64,000 nt of DNA, taken from Nonomuraea spiralis. GTDB lineage: Bacteria; Actinomycetota; Actinomycetes; Streptosporangiales; Streptosporangiaceae. A model generated the notes under the pieces. It made no database searches, had not been told where the DNA came from, and worked only from the letters and a program-made list of their open reading frames with translations. This document shows positions 25,775 through 35,090 of the stretch, piece by piece. Numbering within the stretch: position 1 is the first letter of the stretch; each line of letters starts with the position of its first letter. The stretch lies in NCBI RefSeq assembly GCF_014648435.1, contig NZ_BMRC01000008.1, positions 62,001-126,000 of the forward strand, read 5' to 3'. Made by a program: the position numbers and the translations under genes.

Positions 25775-26389
25775 TCAGCCCGCATCGTGATCCTCGGTGG
25801 GCAACCCCGGGGTCACCCTCGGGGCGAGCGGGAAGAGATTGATCTGCGCCTCGGCGACCCTGGCCCCGCTCGGCGCGTCCTCGGGGCTGCGCTGATGAGC
25901 GATGTACGGCGCCAGCAGCTTCTCGATCTCCTCACTCAGCCGCCCCATCTCGCTCGCGTCGACCCTGATCCGGGTACGGCCGAACCGGGTCACGTCGCGC
26001 CATTCGTCCGGCTCGTGCACCGTTCTGGCCAGGGCCCGGTCCGCCTCGTCGCCGGCCTCCTTGCGGAACGCGTTGATCAGCATGTTCTTGGCGTCCCGGA
26101 CCTCCGGCTGGTCGTCCGGCAGGACTCCCACACTGAACGGCTTGTGCGTCGATCTCCACAACCGTTCCCGCCCGTCGCCTCTGGGCGGGGCGTCCTCGAC
26201 GAACCCGTACTTGGCCAGCATGCGCAGGTGGTAACTGGCGGCGCTGGGCGTGATCCCCGCGATCTCCGCCACCTCGGTGGCCGTGGCACTGCCTTCCACA
26301 CCGAGCCGGTTGAGGATCATCAGCCTCGCCGGGTGAGCCAGCGCCCGCATCATCTTGGGATCGCTGAGCCCCTCCATGTCCTGCGTCAT
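25775..26389 (-). CDS. ArsR-type winged-helix transcriptional regulator
   Basis: A 204-residue regulator. 'MMRALAHPARLMILNRLGVE' and 'TEVAEIAGITPSAASYHLRM' form an ArsR/HTH_20 DNA-binding domain near the N-terminus. The C-terminal extension (about residues 90-204) has no metal-binding cysteines, so it is probably a ligand or protein-interaction region rather than a metal sensor. It is divergent from an MFS exporter, with palindromes between them, so local repression of the exporter is likely. Confidence 0.87.
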   Translation of the reverse strand: MTQDMEGLSDPKMMRALAHPARLMILNRLGVEGSATATEVAEIAGITPSAASYHLRMLAKYGFVEDAPPRGDGRERLWRSTHKPFSVGVLPDDQPEVRDAKNMLINAFRKEAGDEADRALARTVHEPDEWRDVTRFGRTRIRVDASEMGRLSEEIEKLLAPYIAHQRSPEDAPSGARVAEAQINLFPLAPRVTPGLPTEDHDAG

Positions 26390-26410
26390 GTGCCAAAGGT
26401 ACCCGCCGAC

Positions 26411-26480
26411 AGATGTGAAGCATTCCCTTTACAACTCTGAAGGGATCCCTTCATACTTATGAAGTCTTCCTTTCACATCT
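26411..26480. promoter_or_regulatory. Nested operator palindromes between regulator and MFS genes
   Basis: TGAAGGGATCCCTTCA (26438-26453) is a perfect 16-bp palindrome. It is flanked by AGATGTGAA (26411-26419) and its exact inverse TTCACATCT (26472-26480). TGAAG/CTTCA-like half-sites recur in between. The nested arrangement sits between the two divergent starts, as expected for ArsR-type dimers. Confidence 0.65.
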
Positions 26481-26522
26481 CCCGAACTCCCTCCAAGACC
26501 CCACCCGCTGGAGACCCTGAGC

Positions 26523-27842
26523 ATGGACGCGACCTCCCCCCTCCCCCTCCGCAAGCAGCGCGACTACCGCCTGCTGTGGGGCGCCCGCACGATCTCGATC
26601 ACCGGCTCGGAGGTCTCCAAGCTGGCCGTACCCCTGACCGCCGTCACGCTGCTGACCGCCTCCCCCGCCGAGATGGGACTGCTGACCGCCGCCGCCTCGG
26701 TGCCCGCCCTGCTGTTCGGCCTCCAGTCGGGCGCCATCGCCGACCGGCTCACCCGCCACCGCCCGCTGATGATCGCCTGCGAGCTCGTCTCCTGCGCCGC
26801 CGCCGCCACCGTCCCGCTGGCCTGGGTGTTCGGCGTCCTGACCGTGCCGTGGCTGATCGTGGTGGCCCTGGTCATCGGTACGGCCGGCGTCATCTTCAAG
26901 TCGGCCAACTTCCCCTACGTGGCCGCGGTCGTGGACCCGTCGCAGCGCACCGAGGCCATGGCCGGCTTCCACGCCTCGTACTCGGTGGCCTCGGTCGGCG
27001 GCCCCGGCCTGGCCGGCCTGCTGGTGCAGACGCTCACGGCGCCGTTCGCCGTACTGGCTGAGGCGTTGTCCTTCCTCGTCTCCGCCCTCCTCCTGCGCTC
27101 GATCCGCACCCCGGAGCACAACGAGCCCACCCGCTCGACCGGCATGTGGCACGACATCGTGGAGGGCCTGCGTACCAGCCTCACCCACCCCACGCTCCGA
27201 GCCCTGCTGGGCGCGGGCGTGACGATCAACTTCTTCGCCATGGCGTACACCGCCGTGTACATGCTCTACATGGTCAACACCCTCGGCATCCCCAAGGGCG
27301 TGATCGGCTTCCTCACGGCCCTGAGCGGCCTGGGCGGCCTCCTGGGCGCCTGGCTCACCTCCCGCCTGTCCAAGCGCTACGGCGAGAACCGCGTCCTGCT
27401 CGTCTCGGTCCTGTTCTTCCCTCTGGAGATCCTCGCCGTCGGCCTCCTGTCCGGCCCCCTCTGGACGAAGCTCACCCTCCTCGCCCTGACCGGCTTCATG
27501 ACCGGCGTCATCGTCGTCGCCTTCGCCACCTGCATGGGCGCGATCACCCTCCGCGACACCCCCACCGCACTCAGGGGCCGCGTGAACGCCACCATGACGT
27601 TCGCCGTACAGGGCGTACTGGCCCTCGGAGGCCTGAGCGGCGGCCTCCTGGCCGAACTCCTGGGCCTGCGCCCGGTCATCCTCATCTGCGCCGCAGGCGT
27701 AGCCCTGAGCACCCTCTGGATCTGGCTCTCCCCCCTACGCCCCACCCGCCCCAACTCCGTCCACCCCCACCACCCCGACCCCACCCCGGTCCCCGACCCC
27801 CTGACCCACCTCATCGAATCCAAGCGCCACACCGTCCTCTAA
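26523..27842 (+). CDS. MFS transporter (MFS_3/EntS-like exporter)
   Basis: A 439-residue transporter with about 12 membrane segments and no signal peptide. 'IADRLTRHRPLMI' after segment 2 is the MFS motif A region. The fold resembles the EntS/MFS_3 group of exporters (siderophores, macrolides). The last 40 residues are a Pro/His-rich cytoplasmic tail. ATG 26523 has GGAG upstream. The divergent ArsR gene suggests drug- or ligand-inducible expression. Codon use shifts toward CTC, CCC and ACC in its last 400 bp, merging into a C-rich, G-poor tract downstream. Confidence 0.87.
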   Translation: MDATSPLPLRKQRDYRLLWGARTISITGSEVSKLAVPLTAVTLLTASPAEMGLLTAAASVPALLFGLQSGAIADRLTRHRPLMIACELVSCAAAATVPLAWVFGVLTVPWLIVVALVIGTAGVIFKSANFPYVAAVVDPSQRTEAMAGFHASYSVASVGGPGLAGLLVQTLTAPFAVLAEALSFLVSALLLRSIRTPEHNEPTRSTGMWHDIVEGLRTSLTHPTLRALLGAGVTINFFAMAYTAVYMLYMVNTLGIPKGVIGFLTALSGLGGLLGAWLTSRLSKRYGENRVLLVSVLFFPLEILAVGLLSGPLWTKLTLLALTGFMTGVIVVAFATCMGAITLRDTPTALRGRVNATMTFAVQGVLALGGLSGGLLAELLGLRPVILICAAGVALSTLWIWLSPLRPTRPNSVHPHHPDPTPVPDPLTHLIESKRHTVL

Positions 27843-28343
27843 CCCCAGTACGCCACCCCCTCCACTCAGAGCACCTCCCCCAACCCAACCCAAAGCACCC
27901 CCAACCCCCGCCCCTACCTCCACCGACGCTTCCCGCCACCACCCACATCGCCATTGCCCACCGCCCACCGCCCACCGCCCACAGCTCCTACCGGTCCGCC
28001 GCCCCTACCGTCCGCAACGTCCTCCTGTACCGGCACCTGCCGCTACCGCCGACATCGCCGTTGCCCGCCGCTTCGACTGGCCACCGCCTCCGCCCGCGCT
28101 TCGACCGTCCACCTCCTTCTCCTCCACCTCCTTCTCCTCCACCTCCTTCTCCTCCACCTCAGCCTGCTTTCCCGGCCACTCACCGCCGCCCCAGCCGCCG
28201 ATCACCGTCCACAGCCCTGGCCGCCCCACTCCCCTTCATCCACAGAACCCCGCTCGCCTCCACGCCCAGAGGCCGCCCCCAGCAAACTTCCCGCCATGTC
28301 CCGTCGCCCAGCGCCTCCACCCCCGAGGCCCCGCCCCCAGAAC
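27843..28343. other. C-rich, G-poor intergenic tract with microrepeats
   Basis: No gene is supported. The plus strand is almost pure C/A/T in places. It contains (CCACCGC)n at about 27957-27983 and a 15-bp unit CACCTCCTTCTCCTC repeated three times at 28110-28160. No clear promoter or terminator is seen. Confidence 0.7.
28110..28160. repeat. Polypyrimidine tandem repeat, 15 bp x 3
   Basis: The unit CACCTCCTTCTCCTC occurs three times perfectly, plus a partial fourth copy (CACCTC). It lies upstream of the M23 protein gene. Confidence 0.92.
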
Positions 28344-29594
28344 ATGGCACGCCAACCCCTGAGCCCCCTGGCCCTCCTCACGGCCATGACCATGCTCACG
28401 GCAGTCGTCATCCTCGCTGCTCCAGCAAAGGCGGCCCCACCCACATGGCGCTGGCCCCTGGACGGCAATCCGCGCATCCTGCGCCGCTTCGCCCCACCCC
28501 CCGCACCATGGCTGGCCGGACACCGAGGGGTAGACCTCGCCGCCCCCGCCGAAGTCCCCGTCCTCGCGGCAGGCCCAGGCACCATCCGCTACGCAGGCTC
28601 AGTAGGCGGAAGGGGAGTCGTCACCATCGACCACCCAGGCGGCCTCCGCACGACGTACCTACCGGTCACGGCCTCGGTGAAGCCGGGGCAGCCGATCACC
28701 ATGGGCGACCCCTTGGGAGTCGTACAGGCGATCCAAGGCCACTGCCAGGAGTCATGCCTGCACTGGGGCCTCCTCCAGAGCTCCCGCTACCTGGACCCCC
28801 TGCTCCTCCTGGGTCGCGCCCTGATCCGCCTCCTCCCCCTCTGGCCCACCCCCGCCAACCCCCTGATCACCCCGCTCCCGCACCCCCTCACCCACCCCAA
28901 CTCCTCGCAAGCCACCCTCATCCCACCCTCCGAAGGCTCTGACCTCATCACCTCACCACCCCCACTCACGACTGTCGGGCTCCCCAACCTGTCCACCACC
29001 TTCCCCCGCCCGAATCTGTCCGCCCTCCTACGCCCGTACCTGTCTGCTCCTCTACGCCCGTACCTGCCTAACCCCCGGTACTCGCCCCCGCCTGCCGCCC
29101 ATCTCCTGCCTCCACCCGCGCTCCTCGTCCCATTGCCGCCCAGCCTGCTCACGGTTTCTCAGCCCCAACCCCCACCCTCCAAGCCCCAAGCCCCGCCCCC
29201 ATCTGCCATCTCTCCACCCCTTCAGGCACTGACCCCCTCAAACCAGCGGTCCCAGCCCTCCGCCATCACCCCCGAAACCACAACCTCCACCCCCCAGACA
29301 ACCCCCGGCAAGCGCCCCCTCCACCCCGCATCAGCCCCAACACCGAATCGGCAGCACACCCCCGCCACACCCCTCTCCTCCGTCATCCAGCTACTGACAC
29401 ATGCGGCCTCCACCCCCACAGCCCCAGCAATCGGATTGGGCACTCTGCTCGGAGTCGCTCTCCTGATCACAGCCCTGCGCCGCCACCGCCGCCCCCGCAA
29501 GAAGCCCCTCAGCCCAAGACGAGGCCAGCACCGCAAACCCCAAAAACCAGAAGGAGCCCACAAACGCCGCAACGCCCCTAACAGCGCTCCCTGA
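28344..29594 (+). CDS. Secreted or membrane M23-type peptidase-fold protein with long proline-rich region
   Basis: A 416-residue protein with an N-terminal signal peptide (positive start, then about 20 hydrophobic residues ending 'APAKA'). An M23/LytM domain (about residues 35-155) follows, then roughly 200 residues rich in Pro/Ser/Thr, one late membrane segment ('IGLGTLLGVALLITALR') and a basic C-terminus. The M23 metal motif is only partly kept: 'HRGVDL' is intact, but the HxH motif reads 'CLHWG', with Cys in place of the first His. It may bind or weakly cleave peptidoglycan. Start is uncertain; ATG 28296 is an alternative, and neither has a good binding site. Confidence 0.72.
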   Translation: MARQPLSPLALLTAMTMLTAVVILAAPAKAAPPTWRWPLDGNPRILRRFAPPPAPWLAGHRGVDLAAPAEVPVLAAGPGTIRYAGSVGGRGVVTIDHPGGLRTTYLPVTASVKPGQPITMGDPLGVVQAIQGHCQESCLHWGLLQSSRYLDPLLLLGRALIRLLPLWPTPANPLITPLPHPLTHPNSSQATLIPPSEGSDLITSPPPLTTVGLPNLSTTFPRPNLSALLRPYLSAPLRPYLPNPRYSPPPAAHLLPPPALLVPLPPSLLTVSQPQPPPSKPQAPPPSAISPPLQALTPSNQRSQPSAITPETTTSTPQTTPGKRPLHPASAPTPNRQHTPATPLSSVIQLLTHAASTPTAPAIGLGTLLGVALLITALRRHRRPRKKPLSPRRGQHRKPQKPEGAHKRRNAPNSAP

Positions 29595-30702
29595 CAGCGC
29601 CCCTGTGTGTCCCCTGCGCCCTCTCAAGGCCCACCGCCACGAGCACCGATCTCGAAACCCACAAGTAGGCGAGCAACCCCTCACACCAAGAGCCCCAGCA
29701 CTCGCTCTGAGCCCCCTCAGGCGTTCACTTTGAGCAGGCCATGACGCTAATCCTCAGCGCAGCCCGCACCTGACCGACAAGCCCCACGGGACACGCAAGG
29801 GCATCTGCACCGGGCCAAGCCCGGCTACCAACGGCTCCCCCGCGCCCAACCGCAAGACCGCAAGGCCGCAAGTTATGGAGCCACCAACCCACCATGAGTT
29901 GCACAGCCAAAGAGCCGGCCATCAACCGTTACAGGTGAACAGCCAGGGCTCGGGGCTGAGCCCACAGCCAAGCCGGCGCTCACCCCACCAGCCGCTTGGC
30001 CATTGCTCCCAAAGCCCGAAACGCTTCTCTACGACTGAAGAGGAGTCGCCTTCGGCAAGTGCAGCCCCACGCCCTCTCCCCCCTGAAGGCAATGCACCTC
30101 GCCCACGCCCACGCCCAAGCAGCGACCACCATCAACCCTCTGCTCCCCACAACCCAGACACCACTCCCTGTGCCGTCCAGCTCACGGGCCCTCGCGCAGC
30201 AGCGCTCCTCGACAGACGACCTTCGTCACTGTGAGCCTCAACGCTGTCGTCGCGCCTTCATGACCTCCCGCTTACGCGGCCTGCGACGCCCATACCTCGC
30301 GTTCCTGTGGTCGTCCCCTACGCCACGACGCCCCATTGGGCAGCTGCATCAGGTCCCCGCATCTCCCCACTACGTGCCACAGCAACAGCGCTCCTCGGCC
30401 CGGTAGTCACCGCTACCTCGCGCCGCCAGGGCCTCACATCCGCGCCCTCGTGCCGCTCCAGAGCCTCGCCGCCCGACACAACGGTGATCTCGTCCCTTGT
30501 GGTCTTCACGCCCAACCTTCCGACGGCCCTGCCTCCGGAAGGCCGGGTTTTCCGTACGGCGGTGTTTCCCAGCGCCTGTGTCTCTGCTCGGCCCCTGCCT
30601 TTGCAGCCCGTGCGTCGGCGTTCCAAGGCTCTTGGGCCGTCTGTCTCCTGAGAGGGGCGGAAATGGGAGTGATCAGGAAGAGGGGTGGCGCTGAGGCTTG
30701 GG
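29595..30702. other. 1.1 kb without a convincing gene
   Basis: Several frames of 100-170 codons exist but show no domain, no binding site and no codon bias. GC content is a little lower than around it, and the C-rich, G-poor character fades by about 30.2 kb. In Streptomyces-type gene order the sigma factor gene whiG lies between this chromosomal neighbourhood and rpsB; no whiG remnant could be recognised by eye. Confidence 0.6.
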
Positions 30703-31704
30703 TCAGGCTCTTGGGTGGGCTTGGCGGTAGGCGGTGCGGAGGCGATCGATCGAGACGTGGGTGTAGATCTGGGTTGTGTTGAGGGAGGCATGGCCGAGTA
30801 GTTCCTGGACGCTTCGAAGGTCCGCACCTCCTTCGAGCAGGTGCGTTGCCGCGGTGTGTCTCAGGCCGTGCGGGCCCATGTCGGGGGTGCCCTCGGTCTC
30901 GGCCAGTCGCGCGTGCACCACCCGTCGTACGGTGCCCGCGTCGATCCGGCCGCCGCGTACTCCGAGGAAGAGGGCCGGCCCGGAACGTTCTCGGACCCAG
31001 ATCGGGCGTCCGTTGATGCACCACCGGTCCAGCGCTCGGAGCGCCGGAATCCCGAACGGTACCGAACGCTCCTTACGGCCCTTGCCCAGCACCCGTATGA
31101 CGTGCCGGTCCCGGTCCACGTCGTCGACGTCGAGCGCGCACAGTTCGCCCACCCGCACGCCCGTGGCGTAGAGGAGCTCCAGGATGGCCTGATCTCGGAG
31201 GTCCTTGGGGTCGCCGGTGGAGGGAGGCGCGTTCAGGACGGTCTGTGCCTGCTTCTGGTCAAGTACGGCGGGCAACGGGCGCGGGGCCTTGGCGCTGCCG
31301 AGCAATAGGCCCGGATCGCCGGCCAGCCAGCCACGCCGATGGCAGTACGCGGTGAACGTACGGACACATGCGGTCCTGCGTGCCAACGTTGCCCGCGCCT
31401 TTCCCGCGCCGTGCTGGTCGGCCAGCCATGCTCGCAATTCGCCGATGTCCAGACCTTCAAGCCGGCCGTTCAGTTGATCGAGGAGGGCGGTGACGTCGGA
31501 GAGATAGGCACGAACGGTGTGCGGGGACAGATCTCGCTCGAACCTCAGGTATCTCTCGAACTCGGCGAGGATCTCATAGGCATTCAGGTCGTCGTTCGAG
31601 TCGCCGGGCGCACTGTCGTTCACGTTCAGGTTGTCGTTCAAGGCTTCATCCACCGTCCCCACGCGCAGGTCTCCGTCGCATTGCGGTGCCCGCGCCGTCC
31701 GCAT
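30703..31704 (-). CDS. Tyrosine recombinase, XerC-like
   Basis: A 333-residue site-specific recombinase with a SAM-like core-binding domain (about residues 42-130) and a catalytic domain. All catalytic residues are present: R184 ('TGVRVGEL'), K208 ('LGKGRKER'), H279 and R282 ('HGLRHT'), H305 ('LGHASL') and Y314 ('TQIYTHVS'). It probably resolves chromosome dimers, given its place beside dprA and comM in a core block. About 40 Asn/Asp-rich residues precede the fold, so the true start may be downstream of ATG 31704. Confidence 0.92.
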   Translation of the reverse strand: MRTARAPQCDGDLRVGTVDEALNDNLNVNDSAPGDSNDDLNAYEILAEFERYLRFERDLSPHTVRAYLSDVTALLDQLNGRLEGLDIGELRAWLADQHGAGKARATLARRTACVRTFTAYCHRRGWLAGDPGLLLGSAKAPRPLPAVLDQKQAQTVLNAPPSTGDPKDLRDQAILELLYATGVRVGELCALDVDDVDRDRHVIRVLGKGRKERSVPFGIPALRALDRWCINGRPIWVRERSGPALFLGVRGGRIDAGTVRRVVHARLAETEGTPDMGPHGLRHTAATHLLEGGADLRSVQELLGHASLNTTQIYTHVSIDRLRTAYRQAHPRA

Positions 31705-31811
31705 GTCGGGTCGTCGTCATCCGCGTCTTGCACAGGTGATGTCGCCACTGCCCGGCGCTGCCCCTTCGACGTCTCGTGATCCTTCCCTCACCATCTCACC
31801 TCATGACCTTG

Positions 31812-33119
31812 TCACTTGGTCCGCATGTGCCCCGAGGTGGCCGCGAATTCTTGCGGGTGAGGTGGGGGCAGGGAATCGTCTTCCGAAGGCGGGGGTGGGT
31901 CCGTGGCTGGGGCTTCGTTCGCGGGAGGTGGGTCCAGGGCGATGGATTCGGGGGCTTTCAGGTAGCTGACGGTGGTCTTGCGGAGGCGCCAGCCGCCTGC
32001 CGTTCGTTCGATGTAGCCGGCGGCGGCCAGGCCGCCCAGGGCGCTCAGCGTGATCTCCATGCTGACGCCCGCCGACACCGCTATAGACGCGGGGCCCGCG
32101 CCGCCTCGGTTGGGGATGGCGTCCAGGACTCGCTTGGTGGATTCGCTGAGGCGGTCACGGGCGACGACGGGCGTCCTGGGTTGTGCGGCCAGGTCGTCGC
32201 CCATGACGCCGACGAGCTCGATCATCTCCTCCGGGGTGGTCACGCACACTGCCTTGCGTTCGCGCAGCAGTTTGTGGCAGCCGGCTGACAGGGCGGACGT
32301 GGTGGGGCCCGGTACGGCACCCAGATGCCTGTTGAGGGAGAGCGCGTGACCGGCGGTGTTCAGGGCGCCGCTGCGCAGGGCTGCCTCCACTACGGCTGTT
32401 CCTCGGGTGAGGGCGGCTATGAGGCGGTTCCTGATCAGGAAGCGGGCTCGGGTGGGATGGACGCCGGGTGGGCATTCGCTGATCACGACACCCTGGTCGC
32501 GGGCCCGGGCGAACAGGTCCTGGTGGCCACTGGGATAGCAGACGTCCACTCCGCAGGCCAGTACGACCACCGTGGGCGAGTCGGCCAGCAGAGCACCCTT
32601 GTGAGCCGCGCCATCGACCCCGTACGCGCCGCCGGACACGACGGACCAGCCTGCTTCGCTGAGGCCGATGCCGAAGCCGGCCGCGATGTGCAGCCCGTAC
32701 TGGGTGGCGGCTCGTGCTCCTACGACGGCCACGGATTTGAGGCAGGCGAAGCGGAGGTCGGCGGTACCGTGCAGCCAGAGGCCGAGGGGACGGCTCGGGC
32801 CGAGGTCGTCCAGCTGGGTGGGCCATTCGGCGTCGCCCGGGATGATGAGCCTGGCCCCGGCCTGCGCTCCGGCTTCCAGGTCGGCGGCCGGTTTCGACGC
32901 CGCCAGGCGGACGAACCAGGCGTTCAGCCTGCCGGACAGATCGCACGGGCGTTCCTGCCGGGCCTCCTGAGCGATGAAGGCCGGCGGCAGGGTGCGCTCG
33001 CGGATCGCCTCCACCGCGCCGAGGGCGCCCAGGTGCCTCACCAGGCGGCCCATGGCGGTGTCGCCCACGTCAGCGGCTCGCATGAGAGCCGCGCGCGCCT
33101 CACGTTCCGAACTGGTCAC
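31812..33119 (-). CDS. dprA: DNA-processing protein A (RecA loader)
   Basis: A 435-residue DprA/Smf protein that loads RecA on single-stranded DNA during transformation or related processes. The Rossmann-like core shows 'SVAVVGARAATQYG', 'VVSGGAYGVDGAAHKGAL' and 'FLIRNRLIAALTRGTAVVEA'. A winged-helix domain follows (about residues 325-385), then a Pro/Glu-rich tail of about 40 residues. GTG 33119 has AGGAGG 4 nt upstream. It lies downstream of the comM-like gene in the same direction. Confidence 0.95.
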   Translation of the reverse strand: MTSSEREARAALMRAADVGDTAMGRLVRHLGALGAVEAIRERTLPPAFIAQEARQERPCDLSGRLNAWFVRLAASKPAADLEAGAQAGARLIIPGDAEWPTQLDDLGPSRPLGLWLHGTADLRFACLKSVAVVGARAATQYGLHIAAGFGIGLSEAGWSVVSGGAYGVDGAAHKGALLADSPTVVVLACGVDVCYPSGHQDLFARARDQGVVISECPPGVHPTRARFLIRNRLIAALTRGTAVVEAALRSGALNTAGHALSLNRHLGAVPGPTTSALSAGCHKLLRERKAVCVTTPEEMIELVGVMGDDLAAQPRTPVVARDRLSESTKRVLDAIPNRGGAGPASIAVSAGVSMEITLSALGGLAAAGYIERTAGGWRLRKTTVSYLKAPESIALDPPPANEAPATDPPPPSEDDSLPPPHPQEFAATSGHMRTK

Positions 33120-33194
33120 AGGGCCTCCTGGTGATCTTCATGGGGACGGACGACCGGCCTGCAGGCAGGCCAGCCTGTACGGGCTGAGCGGGGA

Positions 33195-34736
33195 TCACGG
33201 CCTTACCCCCAGCCAGAAGCCGAGGGCGGCGGCGGTCTCGTCCTCTTCGGGGCGCGCCTTGCCGGCGAGGTCGGCGAGGGTCCAGGCGACGCGGAGGGCC
33301 CGGTCGAGGCCGCGGGCGGTGAGTGAGCCCGAGTCGAGGCAGGAGGTCATGGGCTGCATGGCCGCGTCGGACGGGCGGTAGTCGGCGTGGAGGACTGAGG
33401 AGGGGATCTCGGCGTTCGTCCGCCAGGGGGTGTCGGCGAGGCGTTTGACGGCACGTTCGCGGGCCAGCAGGACCCGCTCTGCCACCGTCTTGCTGGATTC
33501 GACGAAATGCCGGTCGGCCAGCAGCTCACGCCGGGACGACCGGGCGACGGTCACCTTCATGTCGATGCGGTCGAGAAGAGGGCCGGAGAGCCTGCCCAGG
33601 TATCGGCGTCTGGTGGTGGGCGAACAGCGGCAGGTGGCGGCGGCTTGGTCGTCGGCCTGGGCACAGGGGCACGGGTTGGCGGCCAGGACCAGCATGAACC
33701 GGGCGGGGAACGTGACCGAGGCCGCGGATCTGGACACGGTGACGCGCCCCGACTCCAGCGGCTGCCGCAGCGAGTCGAGGACGTGACGGGGGAACTCGGG
33801 AGCCTCGTCCATGAACAACAGACCCCTGTGCGCGAGGGAGACGGCCCCCGGACGGACGAACGTGCTGCCGCCACCGATGATCGCGGCAGCGGTCGCCGTG
33901 TGATGAGGGCTGACGAACGGCGGACGATTGATCATGGGACTGTCGGGCGGCAGCAGTCCCGCGACCGAGTGGATGGCCGTGACCTCCAAGGCATGGTCGA
34001 GCTCCAGGTCCGGCAGGAGGGTGGGAAGGCGTTCGGCCAGGAGGGTCTTGCCGGTGCCGGGCGGGCCCACCATCCACAGGTTGTGGCCGCCGGCCGCGCA
34101 GACTTCGAGCGCTCGGCGGGCCACGGGCTGGCCGACGACATCCGCCAGATCGACGGCGGGCCGGGAGGTGGGCTCGGGTGCCTCGACGCGGGCATCGATC
34201 TCGGGTTGGGGTGGATCGTCGCCTTTGCGTAGCCACTCCACCAACTGGCGCAGATCGGCCACCGGGATCACCTTCACGTCGGGGACCAGGCCGGCTTCGC
34301 CCGAGTTCCCCGACGGGACGATGACCGTGGCCTCTCCGTGCGCTGCCGCGGCACCGAGGATGGACGGGAGCACGCCGCGTACGGGCCTGATGCGGCCGTC
34401 GAGGCCGAGCTCGCCGAGGAAGAACGGCTCGGCGATGCGCTCGGGCGGGACGACCCCCGCGGCCCCCAGGATGGCCATGGCGATGGCCAGGTCGAACTGG
34501 GAACCGCGCTTGGGCAGGCTGGCAGGGAAGAGGCTGACGGTGATGCGGGCGTCCGGCCACGGATAGCTGCTGTTGACCACCGCGGAACGCACCCGGTCGC
34601 GGGCCTCGCTGAGCGCCGTGTCGGGGAGGCCGATGAGGTGGATGCCGGCCAGGCCGTTGCCCACGTCAGCCTCCACCTCGACGCTGCGGCCGCTCACTCC
34701 GACCAGCGCCACGCTGCGGGTACGGGCCACGGCCAT
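33195..34736 (-). CDS. YifB/ComM-family magnesium-chelatase-like AAA ATPase
   Basis: A 513-residue protein with an N-terminal Lon-S5-like domain (residues 1-170), an AAA+ domain with Walker A 'GPPGTGKT' (224-231) and Walker B 'LLFMDEAPEF', and a C-terminal Mg-chelatase domain. ComM acts as a branch-migration helicase during natural transformation. ATG 34736 directly abuts the stop of yraN. The 75-nt gap to dprA and common strand suggest one operon. Confidence 0.93.
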   Translation of the reverse strand: MAVARTRSVALVGVSGRSVEVEADVGNGLAGIHLIGLPDTALSEARDRVRSAVVNSSYPWPDARITVSLFPASLPKRGSQFDLAIAMAILGAAGVVPPERIAEPFFLGELGLDGRIRPVRGVLPSILGAAAAHGEATVIVPSGNSGEAGLVPDVKVIPVADLRQLVEWLRKGDDPPQPEIDARVEAPEPTSRPAVDLADVVGQPVARRALEVCAAGGHNLWMVGPPGTGKTLLAERLPTLLPDLELDHALEVTAIHSVAGLLPPDSPMINRPPFVSPHHTATAAAIIGGGSTFVRPGAVSLAHRGLLFMDEAPEFPRHVLDSLRQPLESGRVTVSRSAASVTFPARFMLVLAANPCPCAQADDQAAATCRCSPTTRRRYLGRLSGPLLDRIDMKVTVARSSRRELLADRHFVESSKTVAERVLLARERAVKRLADTPWRTNAEIPSSVLHADYRPSDAAMQPMTSCLDSGSLTARGLDRALRVAWTLADLAGKARPEEDETAAALGFWLGVRP

Positions 34737-35090
34737 CTAGATCGCCCCCCGTATGTGGCGCAGGGCGAAGTTGCCCGCGAAGCGCTCCAGGGCGATCACG
34801 TCGATGCGTACGGCGCCGAAGGAGCGGGACTGCGCGGACAGCCATTTGGCGGCCAGCATGCGGAGTCGCGCCAGCTTGGCGCGGTTCACGGACTCCAGGG
34901 CTGTGCCGTGGGATCTGCTCGATCGGGTCTTGACCTCGACGACCACCAGGATCTGGCCGTCCACGGCGATGATGTCGATCTCACCTCTGCGGCAACGCCA
35001 GTTGCGTTCGAGGATCGTCATCCCCTTAGCTTCCAGGTAGATCGCGGCTAGATCTTCGCCTTGCTTGCCGAGCTCGTCTTTGGGGGCCAT
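34737..35090 (-). CDS. YraN-family (UPF0102) nuclease-fold protein
   Basis: A 117-residue protein with an endonuclease-like core: 'GEDLAAIYLEAKGM', 'RCRRGEIDIIAVDG' and 'VVVEVKTRS' carry the E, D and ExK-type residues of the restriction-endonuclease fold. Family function is unsettled (Holliday-junction or repair role proposed). ATG 35090 has GGAGG 6 nt upstream; earlier in-frame sequence is low-complexity and not included. It is the first gene of the yraN-comM-dprA group. Confidence 0.93.
   Translation of the reverse strand: MAPKDELGKQGEDLAAIYLEAKGMTILERNWRCRRGEIDIIAVDGQILVVVEVKTRSSRSHGTALESVNRAKLARLRMLAAKWLSAQSRSFGAVRIDVIALERFAGNFALRHIRGAI

Noticed and set aside
29875..30234. 119-codon frame in the gene-poor region
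   Set aside because: No binding site, no domain, and composition matches the surrounding non-coding DNA.
30318..30827. 169-codon minus-strand frame overlapping the end of the recombinase gene
   Set aside because: It overlaps the catalytic C-terminus of the recombinase in another frame and lacks motifs.
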